From NCBI GenBank assembly GCA_019752835.1, contig JAIELR010000231.1, forward strand, positions 1 through 7,154: DNA of 7,154 nucleotides, read 5' to 3'. The notes beneath the pieces were generated by a model that was not told the origin of the DNA, searched no databases, and worked only from the letters and a program-made list of their open reading frames with translations. This document shows positions 1-6,600 of this stretch, piece by piece; positions within the stretch are counted from its first letter, which is position 1; each line of letters begins with the position of its first letter. The DNA comes from Gammaproteobacteria bacterium. Lineage in GTDB: Bacteria > Pseudomonadota > Gammaproteobacteria > UBA1113. Both the position numbers and the translations under genes were made by a program.

Positions 1-139
1 CGCGTAATACGGGGCCAAGTTTTGTAAAATCAACGATCCCGTATTACGCTTTTATCGTGAGTGTTCTTAGCGCCGTCCCATTTGTAATATCAATAAATGA
101 TAAGTTCCAAGCATTATTCTCGCTTTAATACGGGCTACG
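1..139. repeat. Palindromic intergenic repeat, incomplete at the left window edge
   Basis: GCGTAATACGGG at 2-13 is the exact reverse complement of CCCGTATTACGC at 38-49, giving a perfect 12-bp stem around a 24-base spacer. A third related arm, TAATACGGGCTACG, lies at 126-139, and its TAATACGGG could pair with the same CCCGTATTA (38-46). Bases 1-34 also match a second copy at 3874-3907 (27 of 34 identical, no gaps), so this is a dispersed repeat and not a chance hairpin. The left stem is followed by TTTT at 50-53, so on the plus strand it could act as a terminator for a gene outside the window. Bases 50-120 lie between the arms and show nothing I can name. No gene is seen in 1-158. The 12-bp repeat is directly seen; the REP/MITE-like nature is inferred. 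Confidence 0.75.
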
Positions 140-158
140 AATACTTTATCCAGGTCAC

Positions 159-917
159 TTATATAACGCACAACGCCAAATCAAATTTCCACGTTTCTGG
201 GCTTTGTATTGGACGCTTGTGAAAATCGGCTGTCATTAAATAAACACAGAGTCGATGACGGCCCGCGCTAATTTCGGGAAAAACATTAAATTCATCCTTT
301 AAGGCGACCCGGATTAATTGGCAGGGTAAAAAGGGGTCCATTGTCATTTGAAACGTGCCATTTTTTGCCAACCGTTCTTCAAAATGGCCACTATCACGGA
401 TCAATTCCAATACTAGGCACACAAGCTGGCGAATATTATCTAATTGCAGATACCAGGCACTGATCATGGCCATTTTGACCTGACTCGGTTGCTGGCGCCA
501 ATAGTGATAGATAGGGATTTGAAAACTGCAGGTACCAGCAGGGCTCATCAAATGTTGTCTGATTCCATTGAGAAAATCATCGTCGCGTAAGCTTTGGGCT
601 AGTCGACCATTGCCGCTTAATAAATGCTGCCAGCTTGTATCGAGCTGTTGCAAGAGTAGGTCAAGTTTAGGCTGGTTAATGTTTGGTGAGTTGCGTAATC
701 GACGCAGGGTGCTGATGTAGCGTTGTATTTCTTTGGTTATTTTACTGCGTAAATCCGGCCGGTCGAGCAAGTTCAATATGTCACAAATCGCACTTATTAG
801 CGCATGGGAATCCCAGGGTTCTTTTTGTTTTAAATGAGAATCACAGATCGTCAGCAAATATTCTATTTTCAACAGGATGCGTGTAATTTCGTTTAAGGGT
901 TGCTCGTATATGACCAT
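159..917 (-). CDS. zapD: Cell division protein ZapD (FtsZ-associated, YacF family)
   Basis: This 252-residue protein matches the ZapD/YacF family across its length; E. coli ZapD is about 247 residues. Typical features are the N-terminal start VIYEQPLNE, an all-helical N-terminal half containing RDDDFLNGIRQ near residues 111-120, the segment near 137-150 with YHYWRQQP, and a beta-rich C-terminal part with the RHRLCVYLM stretch. ZapD is a cytoplasmic protein known to bind the C-terminal tail of FtsZ and bundle protofilaments at the division ring. The ATG at 917-915 is preceded by a good Shine-Dalgarno (AAGAGGAT on the minus strand). It is the third gene after pilD and coaE, 55 bases behind coaE, the common gammaproteobacterial order. 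yacG, which often follows zapD, is not within the 158 bases visible downstream. No signal peptide or membrane segment is seen. Assignment is by family recognition and synteny. Confidence 0.93.
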   Translation of the reverse strand: MVIYEQPLNEITRILLKIEYLLTICDSHLKQKEPWDSHALISAICDILNLLDRPDLRSKITKEIQRYISTLRRLRNSPNINQPKLDLLLQQLDTSWQHLLSGNGRLAQSLRDDDFLNGIRQHLMSPAGTCSFQIPIYHYWRQQPSQVKMAMISAWYLQLDNIRQLVCLVLELIRDSGHFEERLAKNGTFQMTMDPFLPCQLIRVALKDEFNVFPEISAGRHRLCVYLMTADFHKRPIQSPETWKFDLALCVI

Positions 918-972
918 AGTATCCTCTTCAATTCCTTGGAAATGAATCCCGCGCGCAGAGTATACACCTTTT

Positions 973-1584
973 TTATTTTAAATCCGACTGTCTTTTTGCA
1001 ATAAGCTGAAATTTCTGATGTAATCGCTCAATCTGCTTTTTCAGTTCAACTTTATTACCATTATTGTAAATAACATCATCAGCGCCAGCAAGACGCTGTC
1101 TGCGAGATGCTTGCCGCCGAATGATTTGATCGACTTGTTGCTCCGAGATGTTTTCTCGTTGCAGAACCTGTTCACGTTGTTGTTGAAGCGGCGTATCGAC
1201 CACTAAGATATGTTGAAGCATGGGATTTGGTTGGGTTTCGAAAAGCAAAGGGATACTGATTAAGCAATAAGGGGCGTTTAATTGTTTCAGTTGGCGCCGT
1301 ATTTCTTCGCGGATAAGCGGGTGTAAACACTCTTCAAGCCATACTCGTTCATGGGGAAATTCAAAAATCACTGCCCGCAAATGTTTACGATCCAGTTGAC
1401 CATGATCGTTAAGAATATGAGGGCCGAAATGCTCTGTAATCAACGCAAGCGCAGGTTCACCGTGCTGAACAAGGTCGTGCGCCAATTTGTCAGTATCAAT
1501 AAGTGGCGCCCCTAATGTTTGAAACAGCTCGCCAACCGTTGATTTTCCAGCGCCTATGCCGCCTGTTAGCCCAATGGTGAACAT
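973..1584 (-). CDS. coaE: Dephospho-CoA kinase CoaE
   Basis: CoaE phosphorylates the 3'-hydroxyl of the ribose of dephospho-CoA with ATP, the last step of coenzyme A synthesis in the cytoplasm. The 203-residue length is normal (E. coli 206). The Walker A P-loop GGIGAGKS spans residues 8-15. The DTD motif is at 30-32, with Asp32 at the position of the family's catalytic aspartate. The conserved IPLLFE stretch lies near residues 110-115, followed by VVDTP, the lid-region arginines around RRQASRRQR, and the C-terminal ADDVIYNNG motif. The ATG (1584-1582) directly follows the pilD stop (TAAATG on the minus strand). Its ribosome binding site AGGGGA therefore lies inside the end of pilD, which suggests translational coupling. 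It shares the pilD promoter by inference. Nothing appears broken or missing. Confidence 0.97.
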   Translation of the reverse strand: MFTIGLTGGIGAGKSTVGELFQTLGAPLIDTDKLAHDLVQHGEPALALITEHFGPHILNDHGQLDRKHLRAVIFEFPHERVWLEECLHPLIREEIRRQLKQLNAPYCLISIPLLFETQPNPMLQHILVVDTPLQQQREQVLQRENISEQQVDQIIRRQASRRQRLAGADDVIYNNGNKVELKKQIERLHQKFQLIAKRQSDLK

Positions 1585-2436
1585 TTATATCCCCTGCCAC
1601 CAATTTAGCAAGGGCTTACCCCACAATAAACAAATCCAACCAGCAACGGCCAAAAAAGGGCCAAAGGGAATCGGTTGTTCACGTTTTAGTTTACCCGCAA
1701 CGATCATGGCTAATCCAACTAGCGCGCCAACAAAAGAGGCCATCAATAAAGTAGGTAACAGCATTTGCCAGCCTGCCCAGGCACCGATTAATGCTAAGAG
1801 TTTAAAATCACCATGCCCCATCCCTTCTCGTTTAGTAAGCAATAAAAAACTTTTTGCGATTAACCACAACGACATATACCCGCCAACCGCGCCGTAAATA
1901 GCTGAGTGAAGGTCCGTAAACATCCCTTGCGTATTCACCAACAAGCCTAACCATAACAAAAATAGAGTAATTTCATCGGGTAATAACTGCGTATCAATAT
2001 CAATGAAAATTAAAACCAAGAGACCCCAGCTTAACATAAGCGCGAATAACAATGGCCATGACCAACCATATAGGTAAAATAGTAGCCCAGCAGTGCCAGC
2101 ACTAATCAATTCCACGGCAGGATAACGCAGCGAAATCGGCTGATGGCAAAACTGACATTTTCCTCGTTGAAGCAGATAGCTGAAAACGGGGATATTCTGC
2201 CAAAATTTGAGGGGGTTTTTACATTTAGGACAATGAGATGCGGGCCAGCAAAGATTAAACGTAGTTGTTTTTTCGGGGGGCTCAGCGAGTAATAGTTGAC
2301 ATTGTTCTCGCCATGACGCAAATAACATGGTCGGAAGGCGGTAAATCACGACGTTTAAAAAACTGCCGATGATGAGTGCAAAAATAATGAGCAGAAAAGT
2401 GCCCCATGGGGAATAAATTAAGTTAAGAAAGCTCAT
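1585..2436 (-). CDS. pilD: Prepilin peptidase / N-methyltransferase PilD (type IV leader peptidase, A24 family)
   Basis: PilD is an inner-membrane aspartic protease that cleaves the short leader of type IV pilins and type II secretion pseudopilins and N-methylates the new first residue. The 283-residue protein starts with a hydrophobic helix ending in GSFLNVVIYRLP (residues 24-35), a family signature. The cytoplasmic loop has two cysteine pairs, CPKC at 69-72 and CQFC at 94-97, the zinc-binding type found in bifunctional PilD proteins. The first active-site aspartate lies in the IDIDTQLLPD segment (145-154, Asp146 or Asp148) and the second is Asp210 in GMGHGD (205-210). PFGPFLA near 257-263 is also conserved. 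Several hydrophobic segments fit a polytopic membrane protein. It heads the operon with coaE and zapD; pilB and pilC, often just upstream, are replaced by a divergent desaturase. The Shine-Dalgarno is weak (AAGG about 12 bases upstream), and an in-frame stop further upstream limits longer starts. Confidence 0.96.
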   Translation of the reverse strand: MSFLNLIYSPWGTFLLIIFALIIGSFLNVVIYRLPTMLFASWREQCQLLLAEPPEKTTTFNLCWPASHCPKCKNPLKFWQNIPVFSYLLQRGKCQFCHQPISLRYPAVELISAGTAGLLFYLYGWSWPLLFALMLSWGLLVLIFIDIDTQLLPDEITLFLLWLGLLVNTQGMFTDLHSAIYGAVGGYMSLWLIAKSFLLLTKREGMGHGDFKLLALIGAWAGWQMLLPTLLMASFVGALVGLAMIVAGKLKREQPIPFGPFLAVAGWICLLWGKPLLNWWQGI

Positions 2437-2498
2437 GTTAGGTGGGTGCCTTAGTTGGATTAGGGTTTTTTATTGCTTTATTCAGCGAGAGCCCCTGG

Positions 2499-2528
2499 AT
2501 TATAATGGTAAGCTGTCCATTCTGCCAA
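2499..2528 (-). promoter_or_regulatory. Predicted sigma70 promoter of the pilD-coaE-zapD operon
   Basis: On the minus strand a -35 box TTGGCA (2528-2523) and a perfect -10 box TATAAT (2504-2499) are separated by 18 bases. Transcription would begin near 2492, giving a pilD leader of about 55 bases. The -10 lies in the palindrome ATTATAAT, so a TATAAT also reads on the plus strand (2501-2506), but with a poorer -35 there. The match to consensus is strong; activity is inferred. Confidence 0.65.
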
Positions 2529-2537
2529 GCAGTATAT

Positions 2538-2566
2538 TTGCCTAATTGGCCAAACTTTGGTATGAT
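2538..2566 (+). promoter_or_regulatory. Predicted sigma70 promoter of the fatty acid desaturase gene
   Basis: A -35 box TTGCCT (2538-2543) and a -10 box TATGAT (2561-2566) have the ideal 17-base spacing. Transcription would start near 2573, leaving a leader of about 22 bases with the Shine-Dalgarno AAGGAG at 2581-2586, 8 bases before the ATG. The spacer contains two overlapping palindromes, TTGGCCAA (2546-2553) and CCAAA-C-TTTGG (2550-2560), placed where a repressor would block polymerase. The operator role is only a hypothesis. Confidence 0.65.
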
Positions 2567-2594
2567 GGGACCCTTATGAAAAGGAGTTAACCTT

Positions 2595-3776
2595 ATGTTA
2601 TACGGCTTGCTGCACCTGTCCTTCTGGGGATACGTTATTGCTACATTAATACTTACGCATATAACCGTCATCTCGGTGACTCTTTATCTGCACCGCGGCC
2701 AAGCTCATCGAGCGATGGATCTGCACCCAATTATTTCCCATTTTTTCCGCTTTTGGTTGTGGATGACCACCGGTATGAAAACAAAAGAATGGGTTTCTAT
2801 ACACCGCAAACATCACGCGAAATGCGAAACGACAGAAGATCCTCATAGCCCAGTTATTTTCGGGATCAACAAAGTGTTTTGGGAAGGGGCTGAATTATAT
2901 GGTATTGAGGCCAAGAACCTCGAAACACAAGAACGATATGGTCATGGTTGTCCAGATGATTGGATAGAACGACATCTCTATACGCCATATAGCAAATTAG
3001 GCGTCTCCATGATGCTCGTGATTGACCTCGTATTATTTGGTATCCCTGGCCTCACGGTTTGGGCTTTACAAATGATCTGGATTCCTCTGTTTGCCGCTGG
3101 AGTTATCAATGGTATTGGCCATTACTGGGGTTACCGTAATTTTGAATGCCCAGATGCCTCACGCAATGTTGTTCCTTGGAGCATTTTAACTGTCGGTGAA
3201 GAGCTGCATAACAATCACCATACCTTTGGTTCTTCCGCCAAATTCTCGGTAAAGTGGTGGGAGTTTGATTTAGGTTGGCTCTATATTTCACTGTTGAAAG
3301 CAGTTGGTCTGGTTAAAATCCGCAAAACCATTCCCGAGCTTCAATCTATTCCTGATAAATGTACTATTGATGTTGAGACCTTGAAAGCTTTTATTACTAA
3401 TCGCTTCCAGATTATGTCAACCTATGCCAACGAAGTGATTATCCCTGTATTTGAGCGTGAAAAAGCGCAATTATCCTCAACGAGTGCAAATCTATTAGCA
3501 AAAGCGAAGGTTTTGTTGATACGAGATAGTTCATTGGTAAGCCCGGAGGGTAAAAATACATTGATGCAGATTTTGAATGAGCGGGTTCAATTAAATCTCG
3601 TTTATGAATATCGCATGAAGCTCCAAGCTATCTGGGATAAGACTACTGCGACGCAAAAAGAGTTGTTGGATGCCTTGCAAGAGTGGTGCCATCAAGCCGA
3701 ATCAACGGGTGTTGATGTGTTACATCAATTTGCCAATCGTTTACGTGGTTTTAGCGCAGGCACACAATCTGTTTAA
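2595..3776 (+). CDS. Membrane fatty acid desaturase (acyl-CoA delta-9 type) with long C-terminal extension
   Basis: This integral-membrane di-iron desaturase most likely introduces a cis double bond into saturated acyl chains using oxygen and an electron donor, adjusting membrane fluidity. It carries the three histidine boxes of the acyl-CoA/stearoyl-CoA desaturase family: HRGQAH (33-38), HRKHH (70-74) and HNNHH (205-209), with a further likely metal-ligand His176 in NGIGHYWGYRNF. Hydrophobic segments at about 1-30 and 131-178 fit the usual membrane-spanning pairs. The catalytic core ends near residue 250. Residues from about 254 to 393 form a soluble, mainly helical extension rich in charged residues, with the segment LQEWCHQAE at 361-369 and FANRLRGF at 379-386. 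Total length 393 is close to Pseudomonas DesB-like enzymes as I recall them. The start is supported by AAGGAG 8 bases upstream. It is monocistronic and divergent from pilD. Regiospecificity cannot be read from sequence, so no symbol is given. Confidence 0.9.
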   Translation: MLYGLLHLSFWGYVIATLILTHITVISVTLYLHRGQAHRAMDLHPIISHFFRFWLWMTTGMKTKEWVSIHRKHHAKCETTEDPHSPVIFGINKVFWEGAELYGIEAKNLETQERYGHGCPDDWIERHLYTPYSKLGVSMMLVIDLVLFGIPGLTVWALQMIWIPLFAAGVINGIGHYWGYRNFECPDASRNVVPWSILTVGEELHNNHHTFGSSAKFSVKWWEFDLGWLYISLLKAVGLVKIRKTIPELQSIPDKCTIDVETLKAFITNRFQIMSTYANEVIIPVFEREKAQLSSTSANLLAKAKVLLIRDSSLVSPEGKNTLMQILNERVQLNLVYEYRMKLQAIWDKTTATQKELLDALQEWCHQAESTGVDVLHQFANRLRGFSAGTQSV

Positions 3777-3803
3777 AACAAGCAAGTAGCTCGTATTAAA
3801 GCG

Positions 3804-3848
3804 CTTAAAATGTACAGTTTTAAGGGAGTAAATATATTTTTTACTCCC
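3804..3848 (+). terminator. Two adjacent stem-loops after the desaturase gene, probable transcription end
   Basis: CTTAAAA (3804-3810) pairs with TTTTAAG (3818-3824) around a 7-base loop. GGGAGTAAA (3824-3832) pairs perfectly with TTTACTCCC (3840-3848) around another 7-base loop. They begin 27 bases after the desaturase stop. The stronger 9-bp stem is not followed by a run of T, so it is not a textbook rho-independent terminator. The six T residues at 3837-3842 lie in the loop and 3' arm. It may act as an mRNA 3' end stabiliser or an imperfect terminator separating the desaturase from prfB. Confidence 0.5.
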
Positions 3849-3870
3849 TGAGAGTATGATTTTCGCACGG

Positions 3871-3907
3871 TAGCGCGCAATACGGGGTGGTATTTTGTAA
3901 AACCAAC
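3871..3907. repeat. Second copy of the AATACGGGG...TTTTGTAAAA...CAAC repeat, in the prfB leader
   Basis: Bases 3874-3907 align without gaps to bases 1-34 (27 of 34 identical). The two conserved blocks are AATACGGGG (3879-3887) and TTTTGTAAAA (3893-3902) followed by CAAC; the 5-base linker between the blocks is entirely different. It is preceded by GTAG-like sequence (GGTAGC at 3869-3874). Unlike the copy at the left edge it lacks the downstream CCCGTATT arm, so it looks like half an element. It ends 35 bases before the prfB start codon, so it must be transcribed with prfB or contain its promoter. No clear sigma70 promoter was found for prfB; a TATGAT at 3855-3860 lacks a good -35. Confidence 0.65.
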
Positions 3908-3942
3908 AGAAGACTCCTGAATAAATTAACGTCGAGGCACCT

Positions 3943-5083
3943 ATGTTAGAAATTAATCCCATCATCCAACAGATTAAAAGCATGCAAGAACGCTGCCAGA
4001 TCTTACGGGGGTATCTTTGACGTTGATGCGAAGAAAGAACGTTTGTTGGAAGTTGAGCGCGAATTAGAAAATCCCGAATTATGGAATACACCCGAGCGTG
4101 CCCAAGCGTTGGGGAAAGAGAGAGTAGAGCTTGCCCAAGTCGTCGATGGCTTGGTTGATTTGATTAATGGTTTGAAAGATTGCGAAGAATTATTGGAAAT
4201 TGCCAATGATGAGCGGGATGTCGATACGGTTAATGTGATTATGGGTGATTTGCACCAATACGAAGCCCACTTAGCCCAACTCGAATTTCAACGCATGTTT
4301 AGCGGCGAAATGGACGCTAACAATGCCTTTCTCGATGTTCAGGCTGGCTCAGGTGGTGTTGAAGCACAAGATTGGGCTGCTATGTTGATGCGTATGTATC
4401 TACGTTGGGGCGAACGTCGTGGTTTTGCACCAGAGCTGCTGGATGTTGCCGATGCTGAGGTAGCCGGTATTCGAGGTGCCACCATTAAATTCACAGGTCC
4501 TTATGCCTACGGTTGGTTGCGCACAGAAACAGGTGTGCATCGTCTAGTCAGAAAATCCCCTTTTGATGCCAATCATAAACGGCATACCTCTTTTGCCTCT
4601 GTTTTTGTGCGACCTGAAGTTGATGATTCCATCGATATTGACATTAACCCCGCTGATTTACGTGTTGATACTTATCGAGCAAGCGGCGCAGGCGGACAGC
4701 ACGTGAACCGCACTGAGTCGGCTATTCGTATAACCCATATTCCGTCCGGCATCGTTACCCAATCCCAGGCTGACCGCTCTCAACATCAAAATCGCTCTCA
4801 TGCTATGGCTCAGCTCAAGGCAAAATTGTATGAATTAGAAATGCAAAAACGCAATAGCGAACGACAAAAATTGGAAGATCAAAAATCTGACATTGGTTGG
4901 GGGAGTCAAATACGTTCGTATGTTCTTGACCAATCCAGGATTAAAGATTTGAGAACAGGCGTAGAAACAGGAAATACACAAGCCGTGTTGGATGGCGATC
5001 TCGACCAATTTTTAGAAGCAAGCTTAAAGAGCGGATTGGCCAACAATACACTTACTTCAAATATAGAGGATGATGAACAATAA
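3943..5083 (+). CDS. prfB: Peptide chain release factor 2 (RF2), expressed through a programmed +1 frameshift
   Basis: RF2 recognises UGA and UAA stop codons in the ribosomal A site and triggers peptide release. Translation starts at ATG 3943 (GAGG at 3934-3937, 5 bases upstream), reads 25 codons to an in-frame TGA at 4018-4020, then shifts +1 so that GAC at 4019-4021 is read as Asp26. The joined product is 379 residues and co-linear with E. coli RF2 numbering: the stop-codon-recognition SPF tripeptide is at 205-207 and the catalytic GGQ at 250-252. Residue 246 is Ala, as in most bacteria, not the Thr of E. coli K-12. The C-terminus runs 14 residues past the E. coli end (acidic, ending IEDDEQ). 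The stop codon overlaps the lysS start by one base (TAATG), the widespread prfB-lysS pair. Naive calling would begin at TTG 4043 and lose 33 residues. Confidence 0.97.
4006..4021 (+). promoter_or_regulatory. prfB programmed +1 frameshift site
   Basis: The sequence CGGGGG TAT CTT TGA C contains an internal Shine-Dalgarno-like G run (4007-4011), a 3-base spacer, the slippery CTT codon (4015-4017) and the UGA stop followed by C, a poor termination context. This matches the well-characterised E. coli site except for one base at the 5' end (CGGGGG instead of AGGGGG). When RF2 is scarce, the ribosome pauses at UGA and slips +1 to GAC, so RF2 controls its own level. The TGA is regulatory and the gene is not a pseudogene. 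Confidence 0.97.
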
Positions 5084-6600
5084 TGTCCGATGAAAAAAAA
5101 ATCACCGAATTGGCGCTTGATGAAAATGAACAAATTGCCTTACGACGAAGCAAATTAGCGTCTTTGCGTAAAGAGGGGTCGGCTTTTCCCAATGATTTTC
5201 GTCGTGATGCGCTTGCTGCTGCATTGATGGGCCAATATGCCGAGTTGACTGCAGAACAACTGCAAGCAGAACCTCTGGTGGTTAAGATTGCAGGTCGAAT
5301 GATGACGCGCCGTTTAATGGGCAAGGCTAGTTTTATCCATCTTCAAGATATGTCAGGGCAATTTCAATGCTATGTTCGCGCAGATGATATTACCGTTGAC
5401 GCCTATGAGCAATTCAAGCACTGGGATATTGGTGATATTTTGGGGGCGGAGGGATATTTATTCAAAACAAAAACGGGTGAATTGTCCTTACATGTTAAAA
5501 GCATTCGTTTGCTCACCAAATCATTGCGTCCTCTGCCCGATAAATTTCATGGTCTCTCAGATGTAGAACTTTGTTATCGCCAGCGTCACCTTGATTTAAT
5601 TATGAATGAGCGTACCCGCCGTACGTTTTTTATTCGAAATAAAATTGTGGATGGTATTCGACAATTTTTAAATAATCGGCAATTTGTCGAAGTTGAAACG
5701 CCCATGATGCATATTATTCCCGGAGGGGCGGCTGCGAAACCGTTTGTGACGCGTCATCATGCATTGAACAGGGAATTATTTTTGCGCATTGCGCCCGAAT
5801 TATACTTAAAACGGCTTGTTGTCGGTGGCCTTGAGCGGGTGTATGAAATTAATCGTAATTTTCGTAATGAAGGGGTTTCAACACGCCATAACCCTGAATT
5901 CACGATGCTAGAGTTTTATCAAGCTTATGCAGATTATGAGGATTTAATCGATTTAACTGAAGAACTTATGCGAACTTTAGCGATGGCGGTTATGGGTAGT
6001 TTGATCGTTCCTTATCAAGGGACGGTCTATGATTTTTCGAAACCCTTTAAACGCATGACAGTACTTGACGCTATTTTGCATTATTGCCCGTCGATTAATA
6101 AAGCTGATTTGGAACATTTAGAAAGTGCCACGGCGATAGCAAAAGGGCTGGGTATAGAAGTCAAACCTAGCTATGGTTTGGGTAAGATACAAATTGAAAT
6201 TTTTGAAAAAACCGCTGAGCATTTATTGATGGAACCGACATTTATCACGCAATATCCAGCTGAAATTTCTCCTTTAGCACGTCGAAATGATGACAACCCT
6301 TTTGTGACTGATCGCTTTGAGTTTTTTGTGGCAGGACGTGAGTTAGCGAATGGTTTTTCAGAATTAAATGACGCAGAAGACCAAGCCGATCGATTTTTGC
6401 AACAAGTGGCTGAAAAAGATGCCGGTGATCAAGAAGCCATGCATTATGATGCTGATTATATCCGCGCCCTGGAGATAGGTTTACCGCCAACAGCAGGTGA
6501 GGGTATTGGTATTGATCGATTGGTGATGTTGTTTACTGATGCGCCCTCGATTCGGGATGTTATTTTGTTTCCGCATATGCGTCCGAAAGTGGCTGATTAA
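5083..6600 (+). CDS. lysS: Lysyl-tRNA synthetase, class II (LysRS)
   Basis: This enzyme activates lysine with ATP and loads it on tRNA-Lys in the cytoplasm, as a homodimer. The product is 505 residues, the same as E. coli LysS. The N-terminal OB-fold anticodon-binding domain spans about 65-145, with [15 protein letters not shown] at 70-84. The class II catalytic core has motif 1 ending in FVEVETPMM (201-209), motif 2 with [14 protein letters not shown] (260-273), and motif 3 with GEGIGIDRL (472-480) and [12 protein letters not shown] (490-501). Characteristic stretches PGGAAAKPF (213-221) and [13 protein letters not shown] (423-435) are also present. The ATG overlaps the prfB stop in TAATG; the nearest Shine-Dalgarno (GAGGA, 5066-5070) is rather far at 12 bases, so expression probably depends partly on coupling to prfB. 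rimI follows with the same overlap. No anomaly is seen in the catalytic residues. Confidence 0.98.
   Translation: MSDEKKITELALDENEQIALRRSKLASLRKEGSAFPNDFRRDALAAALMGQYAELTAEQLQAEPLVVKIAGRMMTRRLMGKASFIHLQDMSGQFQCYVRADDITVDAYEQFKHWDIGDILGAEGYLFKTKTGELSLHVKSIRLLTKSLRPLPDKFHGLSDVELCYRQRHLDLIMNERTRRTFFIRNKIVDGIRQFLNNRQFVEVETPMMHIIPGGAAAKPFVTRHHALNRELFLRIAPELYLKRLVVGGLERVYEINRNFRNEGVSTRHNPEFTMLEFYQAYADYEDLIDLTEELMRTLAMAVMGSLIVPYQGTVYDFSKPFKRMTVLDAILHYCPSINKADLEHLESATAIAKGLGIEVKPSYGLGKIQIEIFEKTAEHLLMEPTFITQYPAEISPLARRNDDNPFVTDRFEFFVAGRELANGFSELNDAEDQADRFLQQVAEKDAGDQEAMHYDADYIRALEIGLPPTAGEGIGIDRLVMLFTDAPSIRDVILFPHMRPKVAD

Noticed and set aside
81..94. TTTGTAATATCAAT as a third copy of the TTTTGTAAAA-CAAC repeat block
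   Set aside because: It matches 12 of 14 bases of 21-34, but the flanks do not align at all and the match is AT-rich, so chance is likely.
1556..1897. 113-codon plus-strand open frame opposite pilD/coaE
   Set aside because: It lies entirely antisense to two confidently identified genes, and its proline/lysine-rich composition is typical of a shadow frame.
2438..2671. 77-codon minus-strand open frame just upstream of pilD
   Set aside because: It overlaps the start of the desaturase gene and both predicted promoters and has no family resemblance. It looks like chance.
3849..3942. Riboswitch or leader peptide before prfB
   Set aside because: No conserved aptamer-like structure or short open frame with a ribosome binding site is visible; the stretch is explained by the repeat and the prfB ribosome binding site.
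4018..4020. In-frame TGA near the start of prfB, suggesting a pseudogene
   Set aside because: It is the conserved programmed frameshift stop; the flanking elements are all present and the rest of the gene is intact.
3741..4091. 116-codon minus-strand open frame across the desaturase 3' end and prfB 5' end
   Set aside because: It spans the stem-loops, the repeat and the frameshift site in antisense, with no recognisable protein features.
4043..5083. TTG at 4043 as the prfB start
   Set aside because: It only marks the first start-like codon after the frameshift. The upstream 25 codons with ATG 3943 match the RF2 N-terminus and have a ribosome binding site.
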